From NCBI RefSeq assembly GCF_017876535.1, contig NZ_JAGIOF010000001.1, forward strand, positions 1,302,001 to 1,366,000: 64,000 nt of DNA. Direction: 5' to 3'. The notes below the pieces were generated by a model, which saw nothing but the letters and a program-made list of their open reading frames with translations, had not been told where the DNA came from and made no database searches. Each line of letters opens with the position of its first letter. Position 1 is the first letter of the stretch. The position numbers and the translations under genes are program-made. Of this stretch, positions 16,936-25,146 are shown piece by piece. Origin of the DNA: Paeniglutamicibacter kerguelensis. GTDB lineage: Bacteria > Actinomycetota > Actinomycetes > Actinomycetales > Micrococcaceae.

Positions 16936-18529
16936 TGTGATGTCTCAAGACTTCGGTGACAGTTTTGCCTCAGGAGACCGGTGACAGTTGATGTATCAGG
17001 ACTTTGGTGACAGTTGCCCCGGTTTCCGGTCCTTGCCAAACAGCGTGCGGGACTTGGTGATTCCAACGTAGGTAGTGCCTTTGGGCGGCCACGTATAGTC
17101 CGCAATGACCTCGCCTTGGGTGTTGGCGAAGATGACGCCTTCGGCATCCCAGCTCGAAATGACGGTTCGTCCGCCCATCGATGCGGTCAAGGAAAATATG
17201 GTTCGCCCGATGTTCACGACGCCGTTGGAATAGACCTTCAGCTTCCGGCTTCCGGCGCCGGAGGGATGGATGATGCTGCCGGTGACCCTCTCCAGAGCGC
17301 TGGTCTCGAAGGCGGTTTCGTCCACCACACCGGTCGCGGCAACGGCGGCTTCCGATTGGTCGACTGTTCCGGTCGGGCGTTGGCCCACGCCGACGGATCT
17401 CGCTTCGGGCGGATTGGCGTCCGCAAGGCCCGGGATGGGTGCCGGCCGGGGTGCCTCGGCGATCTGCGTGGCATCCCATGCTTGCTGCGGGGTGAGGCGC
17501 CCGGGCAGTCCCTGGTGCGGGCGTTCGGTGTTGTAGATCAGGTCGAACCGGTCGACCATCCCTTGCAGTTCCCGGTGGGTTGCCGCGAGGGGTTGCTTGT
17601 CCAGCCAGCGGAACAGGGTCTGGTGGAACCGTTCGTTCTTGCCCTGGGTGGTGGGTTTGTAGGGTTTGCCGGTGATTGCCTTGACCCCGAGCGAGGTCAC
17701 GTAGGCAACCAATTGGCCCTCGACGCCGCGACGCGAGGGATTCAGCGCAACGCCGTTGTCGGTGAGGAGCCTTTGGGGAACCCCGCGGGCCGCGATGCCC
17801 TTTTTCACGACCGCCAGGGCCGCCGCGCTGGTTTCCGCTCCGGCTACGTGGGAGGCGATCGCGAGGCGCGAGTGGTCATCCTGCAGTTGGAAGATCACGC
17901 ACTTGCGCCCGCCGGTGAGCACGTATTCGGTCGCATCCAGCTGCCAGCTGCCAGCAGGCGTTCGGCGCCGGGTAGACGAAGCGGCGGTAAGATGCCCGCG
18001 GCTTCTTCCTTGGTTCGTTTCGGGCCACGTTCTTTTCCCGGAAGATCCGTGCCAGGGACGCGGGCGAGGGCGCCTGCATCCCCAGGGCCATCATTTTGTC
18101 GTGCACGCTGATGGGCCCGTGGTCCAGTCCGGAGGATTCCAGTGCGGCACGCACATTCAGTGACTCTTGCTTGCGCTCCTCGGTGAGCCTGGTGGGTGAG
18201 GATTTGGGCCGGCGTGAGCGTGGCTCCAGGGCCGCGGCCTGCCCCTCGTCCCGCGCCCTGGCCCGGATCGCGTAGAACGTCTTGCGGGTGATGCCGTGTT
18301 CGGTGCAGAACGTGGAGACGGCGCCGCGTGGTGCGTCATCGGGCCACTGGGCGATCGCGAGGCGGATACGGGCGTTGACTGGCTCATTCTTGTTCACTGC
18401 TCATTCTTTGCCCAGCCGCAACGACCGGTCAAAGAGTCATTAACGCGACGGAAGTGTCACCACCAAAACTCCCTGAAGTGTCACCGATGTGTTGAGGCAG
18501 AACTGTCACCGATGTCTTGAGAGATAACA
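16936..18529. mobile_element. IS481-family insertion sequence nested in IS701
   Basis: 1594 bp with 27-bp imperfect terminal inverted repeats (24 of 27 match; the left begins TGTGATGTCTCAAGAC at 16936, the right is 18503-18529) and 14-bp flanking direct repeats, GGTTTAAAAGGATT. Each end carries several subterminal copies of GGTGACA (for example in 16955-17015 and 18450-18515), likely transposase-binding sites. The single transposase gene on the minus strand is of the IS481 type (HTH plus DDE integrase core) and is broken by a 7-bp tandem duplication. The clean duplication shows it inserted by transposition into an already resident IS701 element. Confidence 0.9.
16996..18397 (-). pseudogene. 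IS481-type transposase, frameshifted by a 7-bp duplication
   Basis: The N-terminal part (18397 down to about 17946) encodes a helix-turn-helix segment (HGITRKTFYAIRARARDEGQ) and a linker ending RRFVYPAPNACWQL. The C-terminal part, in another frame, resumes DATEYVLTGGRKC and carries the DDE residues: Asp in WQLDATE, Asp in LLTDNG, Glu in GKNERFHQTL. It ends with a roughly 130-residue tail. The join is explained by a tandem repeat of AGCTGCC (17939-17945 and 17946-17952 on the plus strand); removing one copy restores a single frame across the first catalytic Asp. IS481 transposases are normally one frame, so this is an inactivating mutation. Confidence 0.9.
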
Positions 18530-18543
18530 GGTTTAAAAGGATT
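18530..18543. repeat. Right 14-bp target duplication of the inner IS481-type element
   Basis: Second copy of GGTTTAAAAGGATT, after which IS701 sequence resumes. Confidence 0.88.
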
Positions 18544-18590
18544 TCGGCCCCGATTCCTGTTAACCATGACGGGTGAGCGATGATATTTGG

Positions 18591-19779
18591 GTGGCAGGAA
18601 TACGGGAATGGGCTCAGGCCTTGAGGAAATCAGGGATCTGATCGGCGGCGAGTTCGCGCGTTCCGAACCGCGGGAGAACGCGATCGGCTATATCCGCGGC
18701 CTGCTCTCGGACGAGGAACGGAAGAATTCCTGGACCTTGTCCGAGCGCACCGGACACGGGACCCCGGACGGGATGCAACGCCTGCTTTCGACCACCGGCT
18801 GGAACCCCGATGCGGTGCGCGACGCCTTGTTCACCTACGTGGGTCGGAACCTGGGCGACCCCGCGGGGATCCTGGCGATCGACGAAACCGGTTTCCTGAA
18901 GAAGGGGTCGGCCCCGGCCGGGGTCGCCCGCCAATACTCGGGCACGCCGGACGTGCGGAAAGCTGCCAGATCGGCGTGTTCCTCACCTACGCCTCACCGG
19001 CCGGGCGTACCTTCCTGGACCGGGAACTCTACCTGCCCAAGGCCTGGACCGAGGACCCGGAACGCCGCACACGGGCCGGCATCCCCGAAGACCGGGCCAT
19101 GGCCACCAAGCCGGTGCTCGCAGCAGACATGATCGAACGCGCCCTGGACGCCGGCATCCAAGCCGCATGGACCACCGGCGACGCCGTCTACGGCCAGCAC
19201 ACCGGGCTGCGCCGCAGGATGGAGGCCCGCGGCATGCACTTTCGTCTCGGCCGTGCCCATGAACCAACGCGTGATCACACCCGCCCCCGACTCGTTCGGA
19301 GCCGAGGGGCGGGCCGACGAGCTCTTCGCATCGCTGGGCGGGCGCGCCTGGCGCACCCGCACCGCCGGCACCGGAACCAAGGGCGAACGGCCCTGCGCCT
19401 GGGCCAGGATGCGCATCAACGGGCCCTCCGACACCGGGGAACGCTGGCTGCTGGCCCGCCGCTCCCTCAATGACCCCACGGACCTGGCCTGCTTCATCTG
19501 CCACACCCCCGAAAACACCACGCCGGCCGAGCTGGCCCGGGTCGCTGGAGCCCGCTGGGCCATCGTGGACACCTTCCAGACCTCCAAGGGTGAAACCGGG
19601 CTGGACCACTACCCGGTGTGCCAATACACCGGCTGGTACCGGCACATCACCCTGTCCATGTTCGCCCAGGCCTTCCTGAGCGTAATCCGCTCAAAAACTG
19701 GGGCCCGCATCCAGGCACCGGCCATCTGGACAGATTCTCCCTGCCCGAGATCAGGCGCCTCATCGTCCTGATTGCCTGA
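18591..19779 (+). pseudogene. IS701-family transposase, multiply frameshifted
   Basis: Starting at GTG 18591, the IS701 signatures are spread over three frames: [53 protein letters not shown] (catalytic Asp region), [62 protein letters not shown] and a tail ending EIRRLIVLIA. Single-base changes join them: a lost G near 18623, a lost G near 18945, a gained T near 19241 and a lost A near 19695. With all four corrected, one frame would run to the TGA at 19777-19779. The number of lesions indicates long-standing decay. Confidence 0.88.
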
Positions 19780-19901
19780 CCCCGGGAACCGGACCCGGCA
19801 CACGTCATCCGGTGCTCCCTCTGGCGCCGAAAGCACCAGCACCGGGCCCGGCAATGCCACTACAAAGCCCGAGGACACACCCTACAAACGCGACTGTAGT
19901 A

Positions 19902-19905
19902 CTAG
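19902..19905. repeat. Right target-site duplication (CTAG) of the IS701-type element
   Basis: Matches 16884-16887 and, read on the minus strand, provides the TAG stop of the DUF2252 gene. Confidence 0.85.
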
Positions 19906-21338
19906 TCGGCGTCGGTTGCTTCTAGGCGGCCGGATCGAACCGCGTCGGCGAAGGCCTGGTAGTCCTGTTCGTTCTGGTCGGCGTAACGCTCGGAAAATTT
20001 GGCGATGGAGCGGTCGAACTTGTCACTCTTGCCGAGATAGGCGGCAATTGCGATCGGATCGCCGGAGCGGGCGTGGGCACGGGCGAGGGTCCACCCGCAG
20101 AAGCTGGCATAGACCGTCATGCCGATCGGTTTCATCTCTTCCGCAGGGGCCGAGCCTTTCATATCACGCAGTTGCCGCCAGTACAGGTACCGGTTTCCCT
20201 GCTCGCTTCTGGTCCATCCAAGGAAGATGTCGCTCGCAGCCTGCATCCTCCGTTGCCCCTGCACCACGCGCTCACCCGGCTGCTTGAACCGGCTTTTCGG
20301 CAAGTGGTCCTCCAACACTGATCTCGTGGCCTCCTTGACCTGCAGGAACAAGGGATCCCTTTGATCACGCCCCTGAAGCAAGATGATGTACGCCCTGGTT
20401 CCCACGCTGCCGACGCCCACCACGTTGCGGGCGAGGTCGATGATTTCGAAGCGTTCGAGCAGTTCACGCCGTTCGTCTTGCAGGGTGGCACTGTAGGACC
20501 GGAGCTGGCCACGAATCACGTGCCAAACGTCATCGGCATCCATGCCGTACGATGCACCCAGCTCCCGGGCGGGGATGACGATCGGCGGCTGGCTGACGAT
20601 CCGGTACTTCCCGTCCACGAGCTCAGCTAGCTTGGAAAGTGCCTGAAGGCTGTCACGGGTACGGGCCTTTGCGACAAATTTTCGCGCAGTCTTTTCCACG
20701 CCCTCGGCTGCCTTCTTTTGAGCTTTGCTCTTCCCGGTTGACACTGCCAATTCGAGGGCTTCCACCAAATGCTGCTCGGACAGGCGGGCGTACCAAATGT
20801 CCAGGGTGCCCATTTGCGCGAATTCGGACATCGCTTCGCGGTAGGCCCGAACGGCAGTGCGTGTCACATCACGGGTTTCTTCCTTGGTGAACCCGTTGTT
20901 CCGCGCCGCGATGGTGAAGCTGGCGGCCATGCGTTTGACGTCGTACTCGAACGGGCCCGGGAGTGTCTCGTCGAAGTCATTCAAGTCGAACAGCAGGGTC
21001 CGTTCCGGCGAGGCGAAGACGCCGAAGTTGGACAGATGGGCGTCTCCGCACAGCTGGGATGCCAGGCCCGCGCGCGGGGTGTCCTTCAAGTCGGCGGCCA
21101 TGATCTTGGCTGCACCCCGGTAAAACGTGAACGGTGAGACCAGCATCCGGCCGTGACGCACCGGTACGAGATCCTGTTCCCGGGTGATGTTTTGTTCCTC
21201 GAGGAGCGCGACCGGATCCGGTCGGTCCGGCGCGGGAGTCCAGTCCTCGTGGCTTATGACGGGCGCCTTCACCCGGCATCCCCTGCCTCTCGCAGCACGC
21301 TCCTCGACGCTTGGGTGACTATCTTTGGCCTTGACCAT
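19902..21338 (-). CDS. DUF2252 protein (kinase-like fold)
   Basis: 478 aa from ATG 21338, which has GGGAGG 9 nt upstream; the longer frame to 21380 has no such site. DUF2252 signatures are in order: HGRMLVSPFTFYRGAAKIMA (about 61-80), LCGDAHLSNFG (about 95-105), LLFDLNDFDETLPGPFEYDVKRMAAS, and a C-terminal GWTLARAHARSGD before YADQNEQDYQAFA. The GDxHxxN and FDxxDFDE motifs resemble the catalytic loop and metal site of aminoglycoside-phosphotransferase-like kinases, so phosphotransfer is inferred; the substrate is unknown. The stop codon lies in the IS701 target duplication, yet the coding sequence is intact. Confidence 0.9.
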   Translation of the reverse strand: MVKAKDSHPSVEERAARGRGCRVKAPVISHEDWTPAPDRPDPVALLEEQNITREQDLVPVRHGRMLVSPFTFYRGAAKIMAADLKDTPRAGLASQLCGDAHLSNFGVFASPERTLLFDLNDFDETLPGPFEYDVKRMAASFTIAARNNGFTKEETRDVTRTAVRAYREAMSEFAQMGTLDIWYARLSEQHLVEALELAVSTGKSKAQKKAAEGVEKTARKFVAKARTRDSLQALSKLAELVDGKYRIVSQPPIVIPARELGASYGMDADDVWHVIRGQLRSYSATLQDERRELLERFEIIDLARNVVGVGSVGTRAYIILLQGRDQRDPLFLQVKEATRSVLEDHLPKSRFKQPGERVVQGQRRMQAASDIFLGWTRSEQGNRYLYWRQLRDMKGSAPAEEMKPIGMTVYASFCGWTLARAHARSGDPIAIAAYLGKSDKFDRSIAKFSERYADQNEQDYQAFADAVRSGRLEATDAD

Positions 21339-21996
21339 GACGGTCGACCTCCCTGTTACATCGGGAACCGCCAGCGGCATTGATTGCCTCGGGCAGTCTC
21401 TGCCGGGCGCTCAAACGCGCCTTGGCTCCGTGTTCGTTCGGATTTGGCGCGCAGTAGGCGACCATCGAGGTCCGTGCGCCCCCGGGCCTGCCCGTCGAAG
21501 TGCCCGCGGGAAACAGCCGGGGATCGCTTGCCCGGGCCACTGGGCACAGCGGCCCGGGCCGCCTGCAGCATCGCATCCTCCTTCATACTGTGATTGTGTT
21601 CCCGAAATGGCCCATCGTCAACGAAACCGCTGACGGTTCGAAAAACGCGCGCTCACGGCCGTCGCCCCATGCCGGCGCGGGGTGGCTGACGGCCGTTCTA
21701 TGTCATTCAGGTGAGCTCCTCCGCCGTCGACACCAACGGAACCGAGCAGTCGCGGAACGCCGCCACAAAGCGCCGGGCTACACAGCACGGGAACCGACGA
21801 ATTGGTCTGACGCAGACAGCATGCGACGCCGCTGACGGCTGGAACAGGCAAGTGGCCCGCTTCGGACATTCCTGCCGGTAACCCGTGATGGCGATGGCCG
21901 CGACCCTCGAAACGCACCGACCACTGAGCTGAAACCGCCAAATGCTGTCGCGATTCACGAGCACCTGTCAGCACTGTACCTATCCGGTGGAACACC
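21339..21996. other. Gene-free interval
   Basis: About 660 bp upstream of the DUF2252 gene. Frames on both strands are short and Arg/Pro-rich, with no domain or ribosome-binding site. I see no transposon ends or RNA structure here. Confidence 0.4.
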
Positions 21997-22497
21997 TTGT
22001 TGTGGGACGTTTTGAGACGCTACACGGAACACCCCTTGCGGAACTTCCGGAGACAACGCGCCCGTGCCATAAATAACGGAATCCGACTCACCAGTGTCCG
22101 CGCCGGCTGGGCGCGCCACATTCTGGCCCTGCTCATAGGCATGACGGTGCTCTGGTCCATTCCATTGATGGTCCTTCAGCCATGGAAAGCGCACGTCAAC
22201 GGGCTCTGTGTCGTCGCGGCAATAGCGGCCCTAATCTGCACTTTGGCACTTTCAGGGTGGATGCACGCGCACGGAACCACTCTCGTGTCGACAGCGGCAG
22301 GTTTCAGCTTCCTGACCTGGAAACGGAACCATCCCGACTGCTCCAGGCCGCCATCGATCAACAGCACGGGAGCTAGCGCCGACCCCGGGTATGCCCGAAG
22401 CGTTCGATCATGGGAAGAGCGCCGCGTAAACTCTCGAACGGCCTCGAAGGGCTCACACCCGAGATTGGCGATACCGCGCGGCAGGTCCTGCCCATGA
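21997..22497 (+). CDS. Doubtful small membrane protein
   Basis: A 166-codon frame with a TTG start and no clear ribosome-binding site. The middle contains two hydrophobic stretches (HILALLIGMTVLWSIPLMVL and GLCVVAAIAALICTLALSGW, about residues 41-88), which is more than chance usually yields. The C-terminal 70 residues look random and Ser/Arg-rich. It may be a real two-helix protein with a degraded 3' end. No family recognised. Confidence 0.3.
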   Translation: MLWDVLRRYTEHPLRNFRRQRARAINNGIRLTSVRAGWARHILALLIGMTVLWSIPLMVLQPWKAHVNGLCVVAAIAALICTLALSGWMHAHGTTLVSTAAGFSFLTWKRNHPDCSRPPSINSTGASADPGYARSVRSWEERRVNSRTASKGSHPRLAIPRGRSCP

Positions 22498-22758
22498 GCC
22501 GTTGAGCACAGCAAAAACCGAGCCAATTACGGCTGTGATTCACTGAAGCCGGCCAACGGGATCATCCAAACTTGTATATGCGGGAAATGCCTTGCGGAGC
22601 GGGCTTGAGGAATGCCGGTGGTTGCTGGCGGGAGCTTCACCCCCTGCGGGTGATGTCGTCCCATGCCTCGGCGCAATAGGTTTGCGGGTAGAGCCGGGGC
22701 GATCCGACCCCATCGCGTCCCTCGGCCCAAAACACCGCAACCGGATGGAGACATGACC

Positions 22759-23091
22759 ATGGCCGAAGAAGAAAACCCAGTCCTCGACACTCTCGTCGAG
22801 ATCACCACCGCATCGCTGGATCGCTGCAGCCTCGATCCTCGTGAGCTGATGCTGGCACGGATCGCAGCCCTCGCGGCGGTCGACGCCCCGCCCGCCTCCT
22901 ACCTGCTCAACGCCCGTGGAGCGATGGAGGTCGGCATCACCCTGCAGGATGCGCAGGGCATCCTCGTCGCCGTTGCGCCCATCATCGGCACGCCCCGGGT
23001 TGTGGAGGCAGCCAGCAGCCTCGCCGCGGCGCTCGGCTTCGCCATCGGGCTCGAAGCCGCAGCCGAGGCGCAAGCTGAGGCCGAAGGCTGA
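22759..23091 (+). CDS. Carboxymuconolactone decarboxylase-like (AhpD fold) protein
   Basis: About 110 aa. ATG 22759 has GGAG 8 nt upstream; ATG 22753 is too close to it. The sequence SLDPRELMLARIAALAAVDAPPASYLLNARGAMEVGITLQDAQGILVAVAPIIGTPRVVEAASSLAAALGFA matches the CMD domain, an all-helical hexamer-forming fold. The usual AhpD CxxC redox pair is absent, so peroxidase activity is unlikely and a decarboxylase-like or structural role is possible. The sequence ends in an Ala/Glu-rich tail. A 44-bp perfect palindrome lies 166 bp downstream. Confidence 0.85.
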   Translation: MAEEENPVLDTLVEITTASLDRCSLDPRELMLARIAALAAVDAPPASYLLNARGAMEVGITLQDAQGILVAVAPIIGTPRVVEAASSLAAALGFAIGLEAAAEAQAEAEG

Positions 23092-23256
23092 GCCTGTCCC
23101 GGCGGGGCCGGGCCGGCAGCCGCCGAGCGGAGAGCGGACCTCGGCGGAAAGTCTCCGCCTAACGGTGGGCCCACCGGTGGCATCTGGTTCGTTCCTCCGC
23201 CGAAGTCGAGGGGCTAGGCGTTCAGTGCAGGCTTCCGCCGTGTGGCCCACCGCGCC

Positions 23257-23300
23257 CTGCCCATGCCCGCCGGGCACCGGTGCCCGGCGGGCATGGGCAG
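23257..23300. repeat. 44-bp perfect palindrome
   Basis: Two 22-bp arms with no spacer: the left arm begins CTGCCCATGCCCGCCGGG at 23257 and is the exact reverse complement of 23279-23300. No T-run follows on the plus strand. It could form a cruciform or a very stable RNA hairpin that ends the CMD transcript through a non-canonical mechanism. Confidence 0.8.
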
Positions 23301-23554
23301 AAGCATTTCAGTGCCGACCGCCCGGTCGGGGGGAATGTCCCGTTCTGCTCCTGACCGCCCGTCGGTAGCGGGCGGTGACACCAAGCGATCACAGATAGCG
23401 GCCAAAGAGCGATCAAATCCACACGGGACGAGAAAACATAGGGATTTGTCGAAGGTAAACCGGGCGAATACGTCTCAAGTGGCCAGCGATTGGGACTTGC
23501 CGATGTTGGGTCTGCGAGTCTTGTGCTTCCGGACGGCTCGCTAGGGATTGGTCC

Positions 23555-23918
23555 GTGAATTTCTCCAGTGAAGGCTTGATCTGGATGATTTCTGAGGTGA
23601 TGTTTGGTGCGGTGTACGGAATCGCGACGGCCATCTATCTCACAGCCCTATGGTCCTAGGTACGGGCCAATGGAGTCCTGGCTGGGCTGGTCCTCACCAC
23701 CTTGATTCTTGTCCAAAGTAGTGCTCAACATATTCGAAGTACCATGGGCACCATCTCCCGCGCGTGTTGCTGACGCTTTGGGAATCAGCGTTGACAGTGA
23801 CACCCGAATTCCGATGATCATCACACTTTTCATGGTCGCTGGCGGGGGATTTGCCCTCGCACATTTCTGTGGTGTGGTCAGGCGGATATCACGCTGGATC
23901 TACACCTCGGCCCTGTAG
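23555..23918 (+). pseudogene. Interrupted membrane-protein gene (nonsense and frameshift)
   Basis: GTG 23555 (AGGGA about 8 nt upstream) opens 34 codons with a hydrophobic segment (MISEVMFGAVYGIATAIYLT) ending at TAG 23657-23659. The same frame continues past the stop with a second hydrophobic helix (NGVLAGLVLTTLILVQ) to a TGA near 23770. In another frame, a third segment (RIPMIITLFMVAGGGFALAHF, ending RRISRWIYTSAL) runs to 23918. The three pieces read like one roughly 120-aa, three-helix protein broken by one stop and one frameshift. They could instead be small separate proteins. No family recognised. Confidence 0.4.
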
Positions 23919-23968
23919 CTTCTGCCAACGCCCATGGCCAGAACCAAAGCTAAAGAGCCTCCGTTGCC

Positions 23969-24000
23969 TGAAAACATCGGGGCCGGCCTCGATGTTTTCA
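23969..24000 (+). terminator. Hairpin downstream of the interrupted membrane gene
   Basis: A 32-nt near-palindrome, arms TGAAAACATCG and CGATGTTTTCA around a GC-rich centre; it has only a short T-run within the 3' arm, so terminator function is tentative. Confidence 0.4.
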
Positions 24001-24064
24001 CCCGCTACTTGCCGCCGGCTTCCGTGGCGTTGCCGACAGGCTGGGCGCCGTTCCTTTGCGGGGA

Positions 24065-24113
24065 CAAAAATGGCCTGTGCTCCCGGATTTTTCTACCGGG
24101 GCGCAGGCCATTT
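24065..24113 (-). terminator. Intrinsic terminator for the 24135-25022 gene
   Basis: On the minus strand a long stem (AAATGGCCTGCGCCCCGG pairing with its partner, one bulge) around a 9-nt loop is followed by TTTTTG. It lies 22 bp past the stop codon. Confidence 0.8.
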
Positions 24114-24134
24114 GATGCGTTGGACGGGTGGAGT

Positions 24135-25022
24135 CTAGCGGGCTCCGGTACCGCGGTAAATGCGAACCCAGGTATCCGAGGTAACGCCCAAGGAGCGGCG
24201 CTGGTTGGCTACGCTAACGGTCAGCGTCACACGCCATTCCGGGCTCGGCTGGAATGCCTTGAGCAGCGGGCCGTGCAGGGTCAAGTTGCCGTCGGAAACC
24301 TCTACAACCCGGCCCAAATGTTCCGGACCCAGTTCGTCGGCGCGAACCAGCGTTTCGCGGCGAACGGCCGTGCGGCCGTGCGACGGGCGAACCAGCGAGC
24401 GTGCCTCGCGCATTGCGGCTCCGCGACGTTCGATCCGCGCCTCACGCTGGGCCTTGGTGCCGGCTGCGGAAAGCGGCGCGGGGGAGAGGCTGGAAATCGC
24501 CGTGATCCGGGTGACGGCCTCGGGATACTTCTTGACCAGCTTGGCCCAGAATTCCTCCGGACCCTTGCCCATCAGGATGACAACGCGAAGGGTGGGTGCC
24601 AAGCGCAGGAGTCGGCTCATGGGCTCGAGCCCGGCGTTCATCTGGGCGGCGTTTAGTCGGCCGGTCTCGTCCTCACTCCGGTACCAAGGGTATGCATTCC
24701 ACACGAGAACTTCCTTGGCGTCGATTCCGGCCCAGGCCAGCAGCTCCGAGTAGGCCTCAGCCAGAGGGTTGTCGTCTTCGGTGGAGAGGATGTCGAGGCC
24801 CTCTTGCGGACGGTGGGCAGCTTCCGGCGCGGGCATCAGGCACAGGATCGTTGCGTCGGTTCCGCCGTGCAGCGGGGCGGTGAACGGCACCGAGGCGCCT
24901 GCATCGGCGGGATTCTGTGCACACAGGTCTTTGACCAGGGAATTGATTGGAGCAACATGCTCGGCCCACAACTCCGCTTCCTGGGAGATCTTGAAGTCGG
25001 GGTCGTTCATCATGCGCGGCAT
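24135..25022 (-). CDS. Uracil-DNA-glycosylase-fold protein, paralogue A
   Basis: 295 aa from ATG 25022 (ATG 25070 is an alternative; neither has a strong ribosome site). The first 200 residues match a UDG-superfamily-like actinobacterial group: AEHVAPINSLVKDL, then APLHGGTDATILCLMPAPEA, VLVWNAYPWY (the N-x-YPW motif) and LRVVILMGKGPEEFW. The C-terminal third is basic with a strand-rich ending (EWRVTLTVSVANQRRSLGV). It resembles the next gene over about 150 residues. DNA base excision is inferred from fold only, because the classical GxDPY and HPSP motifs are not obvious. Confidence 0.65.
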   Translation of the reverse strand: MPRMMNDPDFKISQEAELWAEHVAPINSLVKDLCAQNPADAGASVPFTAPLHGGTDATILCLMPAPEAAHRPQEGLDILSTEDDNPLAEAYSELLAWAGIDAKEVLVWNAYPWYRSEDETGRLNAAQMNAGLEPMSRLLRLAPTLRVVILMGKGPEEFWAKLVKKYPEAVTRITAISSLSPAPLSAAGTKAQREARIERRGAAMREARSLVRPSHGRTAVRRETLVRADELGPEHLGRVVEVSDGNLTLHGPLLKAFQPSPEWRVTLTVSVANQRRSLGVTSDTWVRIYRGTGAR

Positions 25023-25146
25023 TTCGGTTCTCTCTTGGAGCGGTTTGGTGGGAACGTAGGTTACAAGCATGGCACGGTCGACATGTCGGACCGACTAAAC
25101 CGGCTCCCCATTGCGGTGACGATTAGCGCACACTCAACAGTTCGGC

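Larger units (their letters stand above)
16888..19901. mobile_element. IS701-family insertion sequence, interrupted by an IS481-type element
   Basis: Ends are the perfect 16-bp inverted repeats TACTACAGTCGCGTTT (16888-16903) and its complement (19886-19901), flanked by CTAG duplications. Its transposase (18591-19779) is of the IS701 type. Total span is 3014 bp; subtracting the inner element and one copy of its 14-bp duplication leaves about 1406 bp, a normal IS701 size. The inner insertion lies only 48 bp inside the left end, separating the transposase gene from its terminal repeat and probable promoter. The transposase is frameshifted, so the element is not autonomous, though its ends look intact. 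Confidence 0.88.

Noticed and set aside
16996..18397. Programmed frameshift in the IS481 transposase
   Set aside because: The frame change is explained by a tandem 7-bp duplication rather than a slippery site, and IS481 transposases are single-frame.
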